A stretch of DNA of 64,000 bases, taken from Pseudofrankia sp. DC12 (lineage in GTDB: Bacteria > Actinomycetota > Actinomycetes > Frankiales > Frankiaceae). Of the stretch, positions 33,117 to 42,997 are shown in pieces. The notes under the pieces are model-generated. The model was not told the DNA's origin and searched no databases. It saw nothing but the letters and a program-made list of their open reading frames with translations. A program made the position numbers and the translations under genes. Position 1 is the first letter of the stretch. The number at the start of each line of letters is the position of its first letter. The stretch covers positions 1,382,278 to 1,446,277 of the forward strand of contig NZ_KQ031391.1 of NCBI RefSeq assembly GCF_000966285.1. Reading direction: 5' to 3'.

Positions 33117-36100
33117 CTAGGCCGCTGACTCCATAAGTGTGATGAGCTGGTCAATGACTTGGTCAGGGCGGGTCCGCCGGAGACGACGCAGGCGGGCGGT
33201 GGCCGCGCCACGCTGGAGAGCAGTGCCCTGTGAGATGGCCGATGTGATTGCTGTCACGGCGTTGGATGGATCGCCGGTCAGTAGAGCCTGAATGCCGGCG
33301 AGGAACGGTCCGCTGAAGGGTGCCTGGTCGATGGCGGGCGCGGCGGCCCTTAGATGGCTGAGGGTGGCGGCGTCGCCGATGGTGGCGGCGTCCGTCGCTT
33401 CGTCAATCGCGACCGTTGGGTCGATGACGATGTCGAAGACGTCGTCTGTGGTGCGGTTCGCCAGCAGGTTGAGGATGCCGAGGTGCTGCGCCGCCACTGG
33501 GTTTTTGGCGGCATTGGCCACAAGGGTCGCGTGTGTTCTGGGATCGGTCGTCAGCTCAGGATGGGCGGTTAGGTAGTCGCGTGAATCGGCCCAGGTCGGC
33601 GCGTTGAGCCAGCCTTCGAGGAGCTCCTTGAAGGCGGCGGCCTCGCCGTAGCGTTGCAGTACGGCGTCTAGGCCATCAGCGACGATCTCGTCGAGCATAG
33701 CGGCCAGATTCTGGATCGGCTGGTGTTCAGGGTTGATGACGGCGAGGACGGCGACTTCGTTGCGCCGGTCGGGCTGTGTGAGGAGCGGAGCTGCCGCGGC
33801 CAGGATCTGTTCGCGTTCGTTCCAGCTGCCAACTGCTGCCCAGGCTCGGATCGCGTCGATGGTGTCCTCGCGAGCCCGAAGTGTTGCCCAGGCGGGTAGT
33901 CGTTCGGCGTATGGTGCTGCAAGGTCGCTGTCGACGTTCAGGACGAATCCGATGGCTGTGCGTACGAGGCGGCGGCCCTGCGTGACGACAGTGGACGCGG
34001 GGCTGTCGTCGATCCTTCGCGCGGCGACCACAAGGTCGTCGAGTGCCCCGTCGATATCTCCCGCACCGGCCCGCCAGGATGCGCGAGCCGCGTGCAGGTA
34101 GCCGGTTGCTGCAGGCTGTTCGGCTAGCGGGCTGCCGGGATCGAGTTCGAACAAGGCGTGCGCAGCGTCCACATCGCCTTGGGCCGAGAGCGCGTCAGCG
34201 AGGTTTGTGAGCGACGTCGTCAAGTCCGAGAGGAATAGGGCCGAGTTTGTCTCGGCCAGCTGCCGGTAGATCTGGACAGCTTCTTTGGCCGCAGCCAGCG
34301 CCTCGGAGAGGTCACCCGTCGCGCGCAGCACGTAGGCAAGGTTGTTCAGAGCCCCCGCCAGCACCGGAACGAACATCTCCGGTCGAACCTTGACGATTTC
34401 TCGGTAAATATTCACGGACTCACGCGCGACGTTTTGAGCTTCTTCTGCTTCGCTGACCGTGACTAGTAAAGGGGCGAGGTTGCTCAGACTCCCTGCCAGG
34501 TTAGGCAACCAGAGGGTCCGGTTATCGGCGACGAGCGTGCGATAAATCTCTACTGTCTCGCGTGCGACGGGCAGCGCCTCGGGTTTCTTGTCTGCTCTCG
34601 TGAGCGCTACAGCGAGATCGTTCAGCGCCGCAGCGAGGTCTGGCGTGGGCAGACCTGGCTGGGTGTCCGTCTGGCGTCGTCGCAGGTCGACGGCCTCGCC
34701 GGCGACCTCCAGGGCGCTGGGGTGCTGGCCGGCCGCGGACAGTGTCTGTGCGAATGCGCTTAACGAGCCGGCGAGATACGGCTCAAACGCGGCAGGGTTG
34801 CTTTCGCGTAGGCGGCGGAAGTGTTCGACGGCTTCGGACGCTGCCGCGAAGGCTTCGTCCGGATGGCCGGCGTCTGCGAGTCGATGGGTGAGGTTGTGCA
34901 AGGACCGGGCGAGGTTGAACAGGAAGGCGTCCGGGTCGCGGGCAGCCAACTGGTGCCATATCTGCGTGGCGTCACGAGCGACGGACATGGCTTCCGTACG
35001 CTCACCGACCTCCGAGAGCCTGCTCGCATAGTCGGTGAGCGATCCGGCGAACTCGGGCAGAAACACATCAGGCTCAGCTCGGGCCAGAGCCTGCCGTAGT
35101 TCGACGGCCCGGCGGCCGGTTTCCAGGGCCTCAAGGTAATCACCGGCTTCCGCGAGCCGGTTAGCCAGATTGTGTAGCGCATCCGAGAGATTCGGCAGAT
35201 AGGCCCCAGGATGAGCGGCGGTGACGCCTTCGAGGATCTCGACGGATTCCCGTGCCGCTGCCAGGGCCAGCACCCGGTCTCCTTTCGCGGCGGCTGCGGT
35301 ACCGAGGTTACTTAGCGCCCGTCCCAAGATGACGGAGGACGTGGGGTTGAGAGTTCTCCGAAGGAGTTCGACCGCCTCCTGTGCGACGGTCAGCGCCTGC
35401 CGTTTGTCACCAGCATCGAGAAGCTGGATGGCGTGGTTACTCAACGATGTCGCGAGGTCGTCTCGATGGGCGCCAGGGTTGGAACCGCTCAGTTCCCGAT
35501 TGATGTCGACCGCCTCGCGGCCCGCTTCCACCGCTTCGTCGCGTTTCCCAGCCCTGGACAGGCAGGCGGCAAGGTTGCTGAGCGCGACGGCCAGTCCCGG
35601 CTCGGCTGCAGACTCGGTGCCCGCGCTCGGACGACGTAGCGCGACCGCTTCGCGGGCGGCTGCCACCGCTGACGTCCGATCGCCCGCGAGTAGCTGTGCG
35701 TTCGCGAGGGCGTCCAGCGATCGGGCCAGAACGTCGCGACATGCGGCCGGGTGGAACGTGTGGAGTTGTCTGCTCAGATTTACCGCGTCGCGGGCGGCCA
35801 GGACTGCCTTCGCGCGGTCGCCAGTTTCGAGGAACACGCGGGTCAGCGTCATCAGCAGGTCTGTCAGAGCTGGGATATGGGCGGCCGGGTCCACATCGAC
35901 TAGCGGACTGAGGAGACCCACGGCGTCCCACCCACGTGCAAGTGCTTGATCGTGTTCGCCCGCGATGAGGAGCTGAAGCGAGAGCGTGGCCAGCGCTGTC
36001 GCGAGGGTGCCCTCGAGGGCGGGGTCTAGCGTGACGAGCTCCCGCAACATCTCGACGGCCTCACGTGCGGCTGCCACAGCCTTCTCGCGATCACCGGCCT

Positions 36101-38348
36101 CCATCAGGTGGTGACCGAGGTTGTTCAGCGCGATGGCCAGGCCGACCTTCGCTGCGGCTTCGCCGGTTTCGGCAAGCGACCGGTACAACGCGACCGCCTC
36201 CAGCGCGACGACCGTGGCGTGCGTCCGGTCATTGGATTCTGAGAGCAAGCTGGCGAGATTGGTCAGCGCGGAGGCTAGACCGCGCCCATGAGCCTGCAGA
36301 TCTCCGGCGGCGAGCTGGCGGAAGTCGTTGACCGCGTTGCGCGCCGCAGCCAGCGCTTCCGCGTATCGGCCGTCGTCGGCGAGCCGTACCGCGAGGATCC
36401 GCAGCGCGTCGGCTCGTTCTGCCGTCGCTGGTTCGCCGCTGGCCGAGGTCCCTTCGGGAGAGGTGGGCACGAGGCGGTCCGCGACGGCGAGCGCAAGCGA
36501 CCGCAATGTCGTATGGCCCGGGGGAATGTCGCTGGCGAGTAGCTGCAGCGGAAGCGGCGAGTCCGGTCGCTGTGCGAGCGCCAGCAGTGCGTCCAACCAC
36601 GGCCCGCCCTGGGCACGGGCCACGGTCAAGGCCTGCTGCCAGAGGCCGGATACCTGGTCGACCACGAGACGCGCGAGGCCGGCGACTGTCGTCCTGTCGG
36701 CGCCGCTCGTCGCGGCGCGGGCGAAGGCAACACAGGCGTGGAGACGTTCCTGGTCGTTGGCCTCGGTCAACCAGCCGACGAGCACGTTCGGGTCGTTCGC
36801 GTAGCCGGCGACGACGAGGTGATCACCGACCGGGTCGGGGCGCAGCGCGATCGTCACGCCTGCCGGATCGACAGGCAGAACCCGGGTAAGGATCTCGACG
36901 ACCTCGCTGCGGAACCGATCGTCGTCGGCCAGGCCATCAGCGTGGCGCAGAAGGGCGGGAAGACGACTCGGGTGCGGAGCCAACAGCGTCACCGCAGCGC
37001 CGGCTGCCCGGAGTACGGCCCGAGGCGGCCTGCGACCGCCGAATTGGGCCTCGTATGCACGGGTCCAATAGTCGAACTCGTGGCCGAGAATCTCCTCGTA
37101 CAGTTCGGCCTTCGCAGTCGGCCTGCGACCAGGGTGGTGGATGTCCAGCCACGCGAACATGACCAGGTCCAGCGTCGTCCAGCCACCCGCTATCGGAGGC
37201 TCGGGCAGCCCGGAGATCGGATTTCGTTCACCCGCGTCGCGGGCGAACGCGGCGCGGGCGCGACGGAACACCCGAGCCGCACTGGGATGGTGAACCGGTA
37301 GTTCATCGGCCACGACGCCGGTCGAGATGCCAGCGCGACGCAGCGCCGGCCTGAGGTCATCGGTCCACCAGCCAGAGACCGCGCGGGCGCCGAGGATCAG
37401 GCAGGTCGGCCCGCCCTTGCGCAGTTCCAGAACGCGGACCGCCGCGACGATGTCCTCCGGCCGGGCTGCCTCGGCGTAGTCGCCTGCAACGGCGACCGGG
37501 CCGGTCAGTGTCGACAGCCAGTCGAGGCTGTCGCCTGAGAGGCCGTCCCTTAGGAACCCGGCGTACCATCCGGCCGCGGCGAGCCGCGCCGTCAGCTCGG
37601 CGAGCAGATGGGTCTTGCCTGATCCGCCTGGTCCGGTCACGATCCGCAGCCGCGGCCTAGACGTGTCGGTAGGCAGGTGCATACACCAATCCAGCAGCGC
37701 GTCGAGTTCATCGCGACCCTGGAAGGGGACAAGTCCCCTACGGGCGCCCATTGCGGCCAATGGCCCGTCATCCTCGTCCGCCCGGAGATATGGCGCCGAC
37801 AGCGGCTCGACGACCGGGAAATTGCGCAGCCAGGCCCGGCCTGGAAACCCGGCTGCCCCCGCCGGGCGTCGTGCTCCCGGCGGCAACGGCGCCGCCTCGG
37901 GCCAAGTCCGGCCGGGCGCCACAGCACCCCGGGTTGCGTCCAGCAGCTCGTTGATGGCCTGCGGTGCCTCAAGTTCGAACAGGTCTACAGGGTCCAGCGG
38001 TGCCATCAGCCCGGCCAGAGGCAGGTTCGTGATCCGGACCGGAAGGAGTGGCCGGACTTGGCCGAGGCCGTCGCCAACGAAGACGGCCTGCCACTCTGCG
38101 CCCCGTAGGGGCGACCGGTGATACGCCTCCGACACGACCGCGACCGTCAGCCGTGCTCCGCGGATGGCATCGTCGGTCAGGCGGAACCAGTGGTCGGCCG
38201 GCAGGACGTCCCAGGCCCGCAGGAACACTGAATAGCCGGCATCCTCAAGCTGCCAGGCAATCCACTCTGCCCAGCCACCGTCCTCCGATGCGTAGGAAAC
38301 GAACACGTCCCAGCGCGGCTCGTCGTCGGGCCGGCCCCCGTTGGCCAT
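33117..38348 (-). CDS. TIR-STAND NTPase with 17 TPR-like repeats (1743 aa)
   Basis: Residues 13-140 are a TIR domain (WDVFVSYASEDGGWAEWIAW, VFLRAWDVLPADHWF, SEAYHRSPLRGAEW, where Glu85 is the likely NADase residue). A STAND/NB-ARC-type ATPase follows with Walker A TGPGGSGKTHLL (residues 238-249) and Walker B PVAVAGDYAEA (Asp290). From about 640 to 1420 there are 17 repeats of roughly 45-47 residues with the pattern LxNLAxxLxxAGDxxEALxxAxEAV, which is TPR-like. In bacterial STAND defence proteins the repeats sense a phage product, the ATPase oligomerises and the TIR destroys NAD. The final 300 residues are helical and unassigned. It stands alone, convergent with the Hsp70 operon (95 bp between stops). 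Confidence 0.85.
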   Translation of the reverse strand: MANGGRPDDEPRWDVFVSYASEDGGWAEWIAWQLEDAGYSVFLRAWDVLPADHWFRLTDDAIRGARLTVAVVSEAYHRSPLRGAEWQAVFVGDGLGQVRPLLPVRITNLPLAGLMAPLDPVDLFELEAPQAINELLDATRGAVAPGRTWPEAAPLPPGARRPAGAAGFPGRAWLRNFPVVEPLSAPYLRADEDDGPLAAMGARRGLVPFQGRDELDALLDWCMHLPTDTSRPRLRIVTGPGGSGKTHLLAELTARLAAAGWYAGFLRDGLSGDSLDWLSTLTGPVAVAGDYAEAARPEDIVAAVRVLELRKGGPTCLILGARAVSGWWTDDLRPALRRAGISTGVVADELPVHHPSAARVFRRARAAFARDAGERNPISGLPEPPIAGGWTTLDLVMFAWLDIHHPGRRPTAKAELYEEILGHEFDYWTRAYEAQFGGRRPPRAVLRAAGAAVTLLAPHPSRLPALLRHADGLADDDRFRSEVVEILTRVLPVDPAGVTIALRPDPVGDHLVVAGYANDPNVLVGWLTEANDQERLHACVAFARAATSGADRTTVAGLARLVVDQVSGLWQQALTVARAQGGPWLDALLALAQRPDSPLPLQLLASDIPPGHTTLRSLALAVADRLVPTSPEGTSASGEPATAERADALRILAVRLADDGRYAEALAAARNAVNDFRQLAAGDLQAHGRGLASALTNLASLLSESNDRTHATVVALEAVALYRSLAETGEAAAKVGLAIALNNLGHHLMEAGDREKAVAAAREAVEMLRELVTLDPALEGTLATALATLSLQLLIAGEHDQALARGWDAVGLLSPLVDVDPAAHIPALTDLLMTLTRVFLETGDRAKAVLAARDAVNLSRQLHTFHPAACRDVLARSLDALANAQLLAGDRTSAVAAAREAVALRRPSAGTESAAEPGLAVALSNLAACLSRAGKRDEAVEAGREAVDINRELSGSNPGAHRDDLATSLSNHAIQLLDAGDKRQALTVAQEAVELLRRTLNPTSSVILGRALSNLGTAAAAKGDRVLALAAARESVEILEGVTAAHPGAYLPNLSDALHNLANRLAEAGDYLEALETGRRAVELRQALARAEPDVFLPEFAGSLTDYASRLSEVGERTEAMSVARDATQIWHQLAARDPDAFLFNLARSLHNLTHRLADAGHPDEAFAAASEAVEHFRRLRESNPAAFEPYLAGSLSAFAQTLSAAGQHPSALEVAGEAVDLRRRQTDTQPGLPTPDLAAALNDLAVALTRADKKPEALPVARETVEIYRTLVADNRTLWLPNLAGSLSNLAPLLVTVSEAEEAQNVARESVNIYREIVKVRPEMFVPVLAGALNNLAYVLRATGDLSEALAAAKEAVQIYRQLAETNSALFLSDLTTSLTNLADALSAQGDVDAAHALFELDPGSPLAEQPAATGYLHAARASWRAGAGDIDGALDDLVVAARRIDDSPASTVVTQGRRLVRTAIGFVLNVDSDLAAPYAERLPAWATLRAREDTIDAIRAWAAVGSWNEREQILAAAAPLLTQPDRRNEVAVLAVINPEHQPIQNLAAMLDEIVADGLDAVLQRYGEAAAFKELLEGWLNAPTWADSRDYLTAHPELTTDPRTHATLVANAAKNPVAAQHLGILNLLANRTTDDVFDIVIDPTVAIDEATDAATIGDAATLSHLRAAAPAIDQAPFSGPFLAGIQALLTGDPSNAVTAITSAISQGTALQRGAATARLRRLRRTRPDQVIDQLITLMESAA

Positions 38349-38599
38349 AAGCAGATCATCTCACCGCGCGGTTTCGACGAGGCCAGCGAGGCGCTTGATC
38401 CTAGGGCGACCCGCAATCTGCGGCATGCCGGTCTCCGGTGTGGCCGTCGCCCTGGTGCTGTCGGTGACGCGGACTGAGACGAGCCCTGACCAGGAGAGCG
38501 CCGCCCGCAGAGTCCGAACGGAGCAACGACCGCGCGCTGGTCCTCAGTAGACCGCGCTCCATGCGCGGAAGCGCATCCGAGGCGACCGTCTCCACCGCG

Positions 38600-40201
38600 T
38601 CAGGCGCTTTCCGTCCCGCGCCCTCGTCGAGGTTCGACGACTCCAGGGATGACGTCGAGGTCGAGGTATCTCTTAATCATGTGTTTCAGTTCTGCGCCTT
38701 TAATGAGGGTGATGCGGTTACGTTTGGCAAACGCGATGCTCGATGGGCCGTACCAGGAAGTGGTGACGACCATTCCCGTGGCAGCATTGTGGTCGTTCAT
38801 CGATCCGGCGACTGCTTGCACTGTTCCGAGCTCGACTCTGTTCTTAGTGCGTTTGGCTTGGACGAGACAGACGCCCCCGAAGATGATGTCGTCTTTGGTC
38901 GCGACGACATCGATGCCGTCGTCGCGCGAGTCGACGGTTCGGTACGCTTCGATGCCCATGGCCTTGAGCAGCTTCTCGATGAGTCTTTCGAAGTCATGTG
39001 GGGTGAGTTGCATGAGGTTCGGCCGGGATTCGAGATCGGCTAGCTCGGTCGCGTCGTTGGCGAGCCTGAACCGACGGAGGTCGAACGTCACAACGGGTTT
39101 CACGGCCTCCAAGTCGTAAGGATTGGGCGAGACTTTCGCGCCCAGTTCACGCAGGCATCCGATCGGGTCGGTGACGCGATCAAGTTCAAGGCTCGCTTCG
39201 AACAAGGGCCGTTCGGGTTCGAGGCTGACCAGATGGTAGAGGGTGTCCTTGCCGGTCGTGGGGGCAACGTCAATGACGGTACCGTTGAAGACAACCACAT
39301 CGACGAGATCGAGCGCCTTCGTGGCCTCGAAAACCTCATGGACTATCCGCAGCGTCATCCAGGCGACGAGCTGCGCATAAAGCTTCTTAACCTCAGGCTC
39401 TTTCCATTTTACAGGCCTGACCTCGGGAGCTGTCTTGAACAACTTATGCTCCCGGACCTCGGGGATGACGGACCGTCGCGGGAACTCGATCTCGATGACG
39501 ATGTCGTGTTCCTGGGGCCGGTAGGCGATCTTCCTCGTTACAGGAAAGCCGTCAGGGTAGGTGGTAGAGGCAAGCGCCTGGCCGACGAACCACTCGACTG
39601 CTTCTGGGTCACCCTCCATACACGCCGCCCACTGCGCTGCGAGGCGGGCGTTGTGCGCCGCGACACGGTCGTGGGCCGCGGATGCCTGCTGATCGTGTCT
39701 GGCACGAGCAGCATCGAGCTCCCGGAGCCGGTCGGCTTCGGCCCGCTGGAACTCGGCGGTGTCGGCTTCCCACTGGGCTCGGGCCGCGTCGAGTTCCCGC
39801 TGGTATCGACCCGACCCGCCCACCAGGCGACTGGCCCGACCAGGAGTGGGAGGCTCGTAGTCCTCCCACTCCGGCGGCGTGCCGGCGACCGCAAGTTGTC
39901 CCGGCCGAAAGACGGACTGCTCCGCTACGATCTCCAGCGCGGCCACAGTGAAGACGGGTGACCCTAAGCCGTTGAGCAAAAGGTTCCTGCCCAGCTCAGC
40001 GATATGAGCGGCCGCAGCAGCGTTGTCGTTGTCCACGGACTGCTGACGCTGGGCCTGATCCCGGTCACGCTTCTCTTGCGCTTCCCGCTTCGCTTCCGCA
40101 GCCGATTCGCGTCTACGTTGCTGCGCGGCCTCCCGCTCAGACCGTGCAGCCGCGGCGCGTCGCTGCTGCCATTCCGACTGCCCGCCACCTGACTGCGCCA
40201 T
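38600..40201 (-). CDS. Mrr-like restriction endonuclease with coiled-coil N-terminus
   Basis: The C-terminal 130 residues match the Mrr catalytic domain: LTPHDFERLIEKLLKAMG, then DSRDDGIDVVATKDD and GGVCLVQAKRTKNRV, giving the D...QxK form of the PD-(D/E)XK centre, then NAATGMVVTTSWYGPSSIAFA and ITLIKGAELKHMI. The first 200 residues are rich in Ala, Arg, Glu and Gln (SEREAAQQRRRESAAEAKRE) and likely form a coiled coil, which usual Mrr proteins lack. Mrr enzymes cut methylated foreign DNA. ATG 40201 (MAQSGGG), with GGGAGC upstream, is preferred over ATG 40243, which would add 14 residues. It is transcribed in the same direction as the TIR gene with about 250 bp between them, so it is probably its own unit. 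Confidence 0.8.
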   Translation of the reverse strand: MAQSGGGQSEWQQRRAAAARSEREAAQQRRRESAAEAKREAQEKRDRDQAQRQQSVDNDNAAAAAHIAELGRNLLLNGLGSPVFTVAALEIVAEQSVFRPGQLAVAGTPPEWEDYEPPTPGRASRLVGGSGRYQRELDAARAQWEADTAEFQRAEADRLRELDAARARHDQQASAAHDRVAAHNARLAAQWAACMEGDPEAVEWFVGQALASTTYPDGFPVTRKIAYRPQEHDIVIEIEFPRRSVIPEVREHKLFKTAPEVRPVKWKEPEVKKLYAQLVAWMTLRIVHEVFEATKALDLVDVVVFNGTVIDVAPTTGKDTLYHLVSLEPERPLFEASLELDRVTDPIGCLRELGAKVSPNPYDLEAVKPVVTFDLRRFRLANDATELADLESRPNLMQLTPHDFERLIEKLLKAMGIEAYRTVDSRDDGIDVVATKDDIIFGGVCLVQAKRTKNRVELGTVQAVAGSMNDHNAATGMVVTTSWYGPSSIAFAKRNRITLIKGAELKHMIKRYLDLDVIPGVVEPRRGRGTESA

Positions 40202-40243
40202 CGCCCATCGCTCCCGTCGGCGACCACCACGGGGTCTCAGCAT

Positions 40244-41058
40244 AACGACCGCAAGCGATCAGCCCAGTCCACTCCGCGAAGATGACCCACCGACACTGCA
40301 GAAGACCGAAATGGACCACCGGTGACGGGCTCACGTCACCAGTCCTCTCGCCGGGCTGAGCCCGCTCGCCCAGATCAGAAGCGCTGCAGCTCCCCGGATG
40401 CATCCAGCCCGACGGGCTCAGGTCCGATGGTCGTCGTGTCGACGCCCCACACGGGTGATCGCCGACTTGTCTCTGCTCGAAGCTGCCCGAAGAGCGCCCG
40501 CGCACCAACTGAACCGATCTTCAGACTCCGCAGACATCGCCACGAACCGACCTCGACCTCAATCTCGCCATTTAGTAAAAGTTCGCCTCCGGAGCGGGCG
40601 AGCTGGCGACGTTCGTTCCCTGCGTTGTGAGCGGTACGCTTACCCGCCCTCGCCGAGGAGCGGCGCCAGCGCGAGGTCGCCATTCACCCGGAGTGCGAGC
40701 CGTAACCCGCGACCACAGTGTCTCGGAGCTCCGCCTTCAGAACACCTCGCGACGCAGGCAGTGGGGTCAACTCCGGGACTGTCCTGACCCGGACGGCGGA
40801 CGAGGACCACGTCCGCCGTGCCCCGATCGGCGTGCGCGGGGCGACACCCGACGTCATCATGAGGACTAGCCCAGATCTTTCGTGCCTCGGTCAGGCGTGA
40901 TCAGGGGCTGTCCTCCCGCCGTTGTTGATGTTGAGTTTTGCCGGTCGGGCTGGGTGCGGCCGTGGCCGGGTGCCCCGTTGTCGTGCGGGGTGGGTGTCCG
41001 GTCCACGTCCGGAACGGTGTTTCTCCTGGTCGGCGGTGTGGGAGGTCGGTGGCCCGGG
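40244..41058. other. Non-coding stretch including the left end of an IS1380-type element
   Basis: No gene I can support. Short frames here lack ribosome sites and recognisable protein. The 3' end of the IS1380-type element should lie in about 40880-41050, but I found no convincing inverted repeat to fix it. Confidence 0.5.
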
Positions 41059-42447
41059 TTATCCCGGGGCGGGCAGCGCGCGCAGCGTGTTGATCGCCTG
41101 GACGGCCAGCGGGGCCCAGGGGTGATGGGCCGCGAGGTGCAGCACGGTCTGGCGGGCGTGCCGGGCGAGCCGTCCTGCTAGCCAGAACAGCCGGTGGCGC
41201 AGCCGTTTCGGCTCCCACCGCCTCGCAGGGTGATCGGGCAGGGCGAGTAGCTGGGTCCAGGCGGTCAGGTCGAGGGCGAGCGCGACGAGGGCGCACCAGA
41301 TCTGGTTGGACGCGAAGTCGTGCAGGGGCAGGTTGGTCAGGCCGGTGTCTTTCGCGCCGCGGATCCGGTCCTCGCAGCGGGCGCGGCGGCGGTGGCGTAG
41401 TTCGAGGTCGGCGAGCTGGCCGCGGACGGTGTTCGTCGCGAACGCGGTGATCCGGTTCCCGTCGACGTCGGTGATCCGTAGCTGGGCGCCGGGATGTGGG
41501 CGTTCCTTGCGGGCGATGACCCGCATTCCCGGTGGCCAGCCGGTCAGGTCCATCAGGCCGGTCAGTTCGGCGACGAACGCGCCGGGGCGGGGCTTGCGGT
41601 CGGCGTCGTAGGCCGGCGTCCACGCCGCCGCGGGGAGCCTGTCGATCAGCTGGGCGGCGCCCTCGGGCAGGGTGAACCCGACCGAGTAGCCCACCCGGCG
41701 CCGGTGCAGCCAGTCGACGAAGGCGTGCGTGCCGCCCGCCGAGTCCGCACGGATGAGCACCGTCCGGGACCGGCGCAGCCGCCTGGGCAGCTGGCCGAGT
41801 GCTCTGTTGGCGACCGTGATGTGGTCGGCGGCCGTGTTCGACCCGGCGTTACCCGCGCGCAGCAGCACCGCCGCCGGCTCCCCGCCACCAGCCTGACCGT
41901 GGTCGATGAACGCCCACAACGGGTGGAAGCCATATCCCCGCTTGAACGTCGGCCGGGCCTGTTCCTTCTCGGAATGGGCCGTGACCAGAGTGGCATCCAG
42001 ATCCACCACCAGCGGGTCATCCGCCGACACCGCGTGGTCTGGCGCACGGCGACCCGCCACCGACCACACCCGGCCACGCGCGATCGCTCTGGCCCGGTCG
42101 ACCGCGGCGAGCACCCGGTCCACGTCGTCGGCGAGCCGGTCGATGGTCCGTGACACCGTCGGGTCCGAGGCCACCAGCCCGAACAGCTCCGGCTCGGCAC
42201 GCAGCAGCGCGACGTCCGCGAGGCAGTCCCCGCCCAACGCCAGCGACACCGCCAGATCAAGCAGCACCTTCGCCGGGTCGTGCGTCGCCAGCGGCGACCG
42301 CCACCCCGACAGCCCGGCCGACAGCTCCCGTCCCAGCCCGGACACCCACACCGTCTCGGTCAGCAGCACCCCGCCCGCCGACGACACGACACCCCGCCCG
42401 GCGACGTCCACACGGACAGACGGGTAGACACCGGTACTCTGCACCAT
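41059..42447 (-). CDS. IS1380-family transposase
   Basis: A 462-aa transposase. The catalytic region has PLVVDLDATLVTAHSEKEQA, TFKRGYGFHPLWAF (first Asp and family signature), SRTVLIRADSAGGTHAF (second Asp) and RHRRRARCEDRIRGAKDTGL (Glu), as in the IS1380 family. The C-terminal part (HDFASNQIWCALVALALDL) is typical too. No frameshift is seen. The element's inverted repeats could not be identified by eye, so only the gene is annotated, although a mobile element of about 1.6 kb around it is expected. It separates the Mrr-like gene from the PD-(D/E)XK gene. Confidence 0.9.
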   Translation of the reverse strand: MVQSTGVYPSVRVDVAGRGVVSSAGGVLLTETVWVSGLGRELSAGLSGWRSPLATHDPAKVLLDLAVSLALGGDCLADVALLRAEPELFGLVASDPTVSRTIDRLADDVDRVLAAVDRARAIARGRVWSVAGRRAPDHAVSADDPLVVDLDATLVTAHSEKEQARPTFKRGYGFHPLWAFIDHGQAGGGEPAAVLLRAGNAGSNTAADHITVANRALGQLPRRLRRSRTVLIRADSAGGTHAFVDWLHRRRVGYSVGFTLPEGAAQLIDRLPAAAWTPAYDADRKPRPGAFVAELTGLMDLTGWPPGMRVIARKERPHPGAQLRITDVDGNRITAFATNTVRGQLADLELRHRRRARCEDRIRGAKDTGLTNLPLHDFASNQIWCALVALALDLTAWTQLLALPDHPARRWEPKRLRHRLFWLAGRLARHARQTVLHLAAHHPWAPLAVQAINTLRALPAPG

Positions 42448-42997
42448 GAAGGTGCTCTTTGGTGATGGATGGATCAGGTCCTCGACAAACCCGATCCTCC
42501 CAGCTCAGGAGCACTTTCCCATTTCCGACACACCCACCAGACGATCACCGGCGTGAAAGCCCCGGGCTAGGGGCGAGGCGAAACCGGCGTCGGGCCGACG
42601 CGTCCTCCGACGAACTCCCGATAACGCCGGTGGAATGGGCCGCCGTCCGCCTGTCTGCGTTGATCGACGAGATCCCGCCCTGCCGCAGGCTTATCTGCTT
42701 GCAGGCTCCGGGGCTGGGGTAGTTTGCCGGACAGCCGTCCGCTTTTATGCAGGTGGCGGGCGGGGCTGCGGGACGGTAGCACTCACCAGCCACGACGAGG
42801 GCGCCGCCGCCTTACCGCTCGCCTACGGTGCCCGGCCGGGACGGACACGAGGACCCACCACCTCCGTATGAAAGTGATCTTACGCTCGTCTGAAAGCCCG
42901 GGGCGGACCGGCAGCTGCTCTCGCGTGACACAGGTGGCCGCTGCCCGGCGGGTCGTTCCGTGACCGAAGTACGCCGATCCGTCACACGCTGGGCAGC
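42448..42997. other. Non-coding stretch with the right end of the IS1380-type element
   Basis: No supported gene. The upstream end of the IS1380-type element probably falls within about 42450-42540. The rest holds no protein I recognise and no clear promoter. Confidence 0.45.

Noticed and set aside
33117..38348. The repeats in the TIR-STAND gene as a DNA tandem array
   Set aside because: The periodicity is at protein level (TPR-like); the DNA units are diverged, so this is not a satellite or CRISPR-like array.
40244..40890. Several short plus-strand frames
   Set aside because: Arg/Ser/Pro-rich, without ribosome sites or family features, and mutually overlapping.
40880..42545. Exact ends of the IS1380-type element
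   Set aside because: I compared both flanks and found only short, weak matches (such as GTGATC), with no target duplication I trust, so no boundaries are given.
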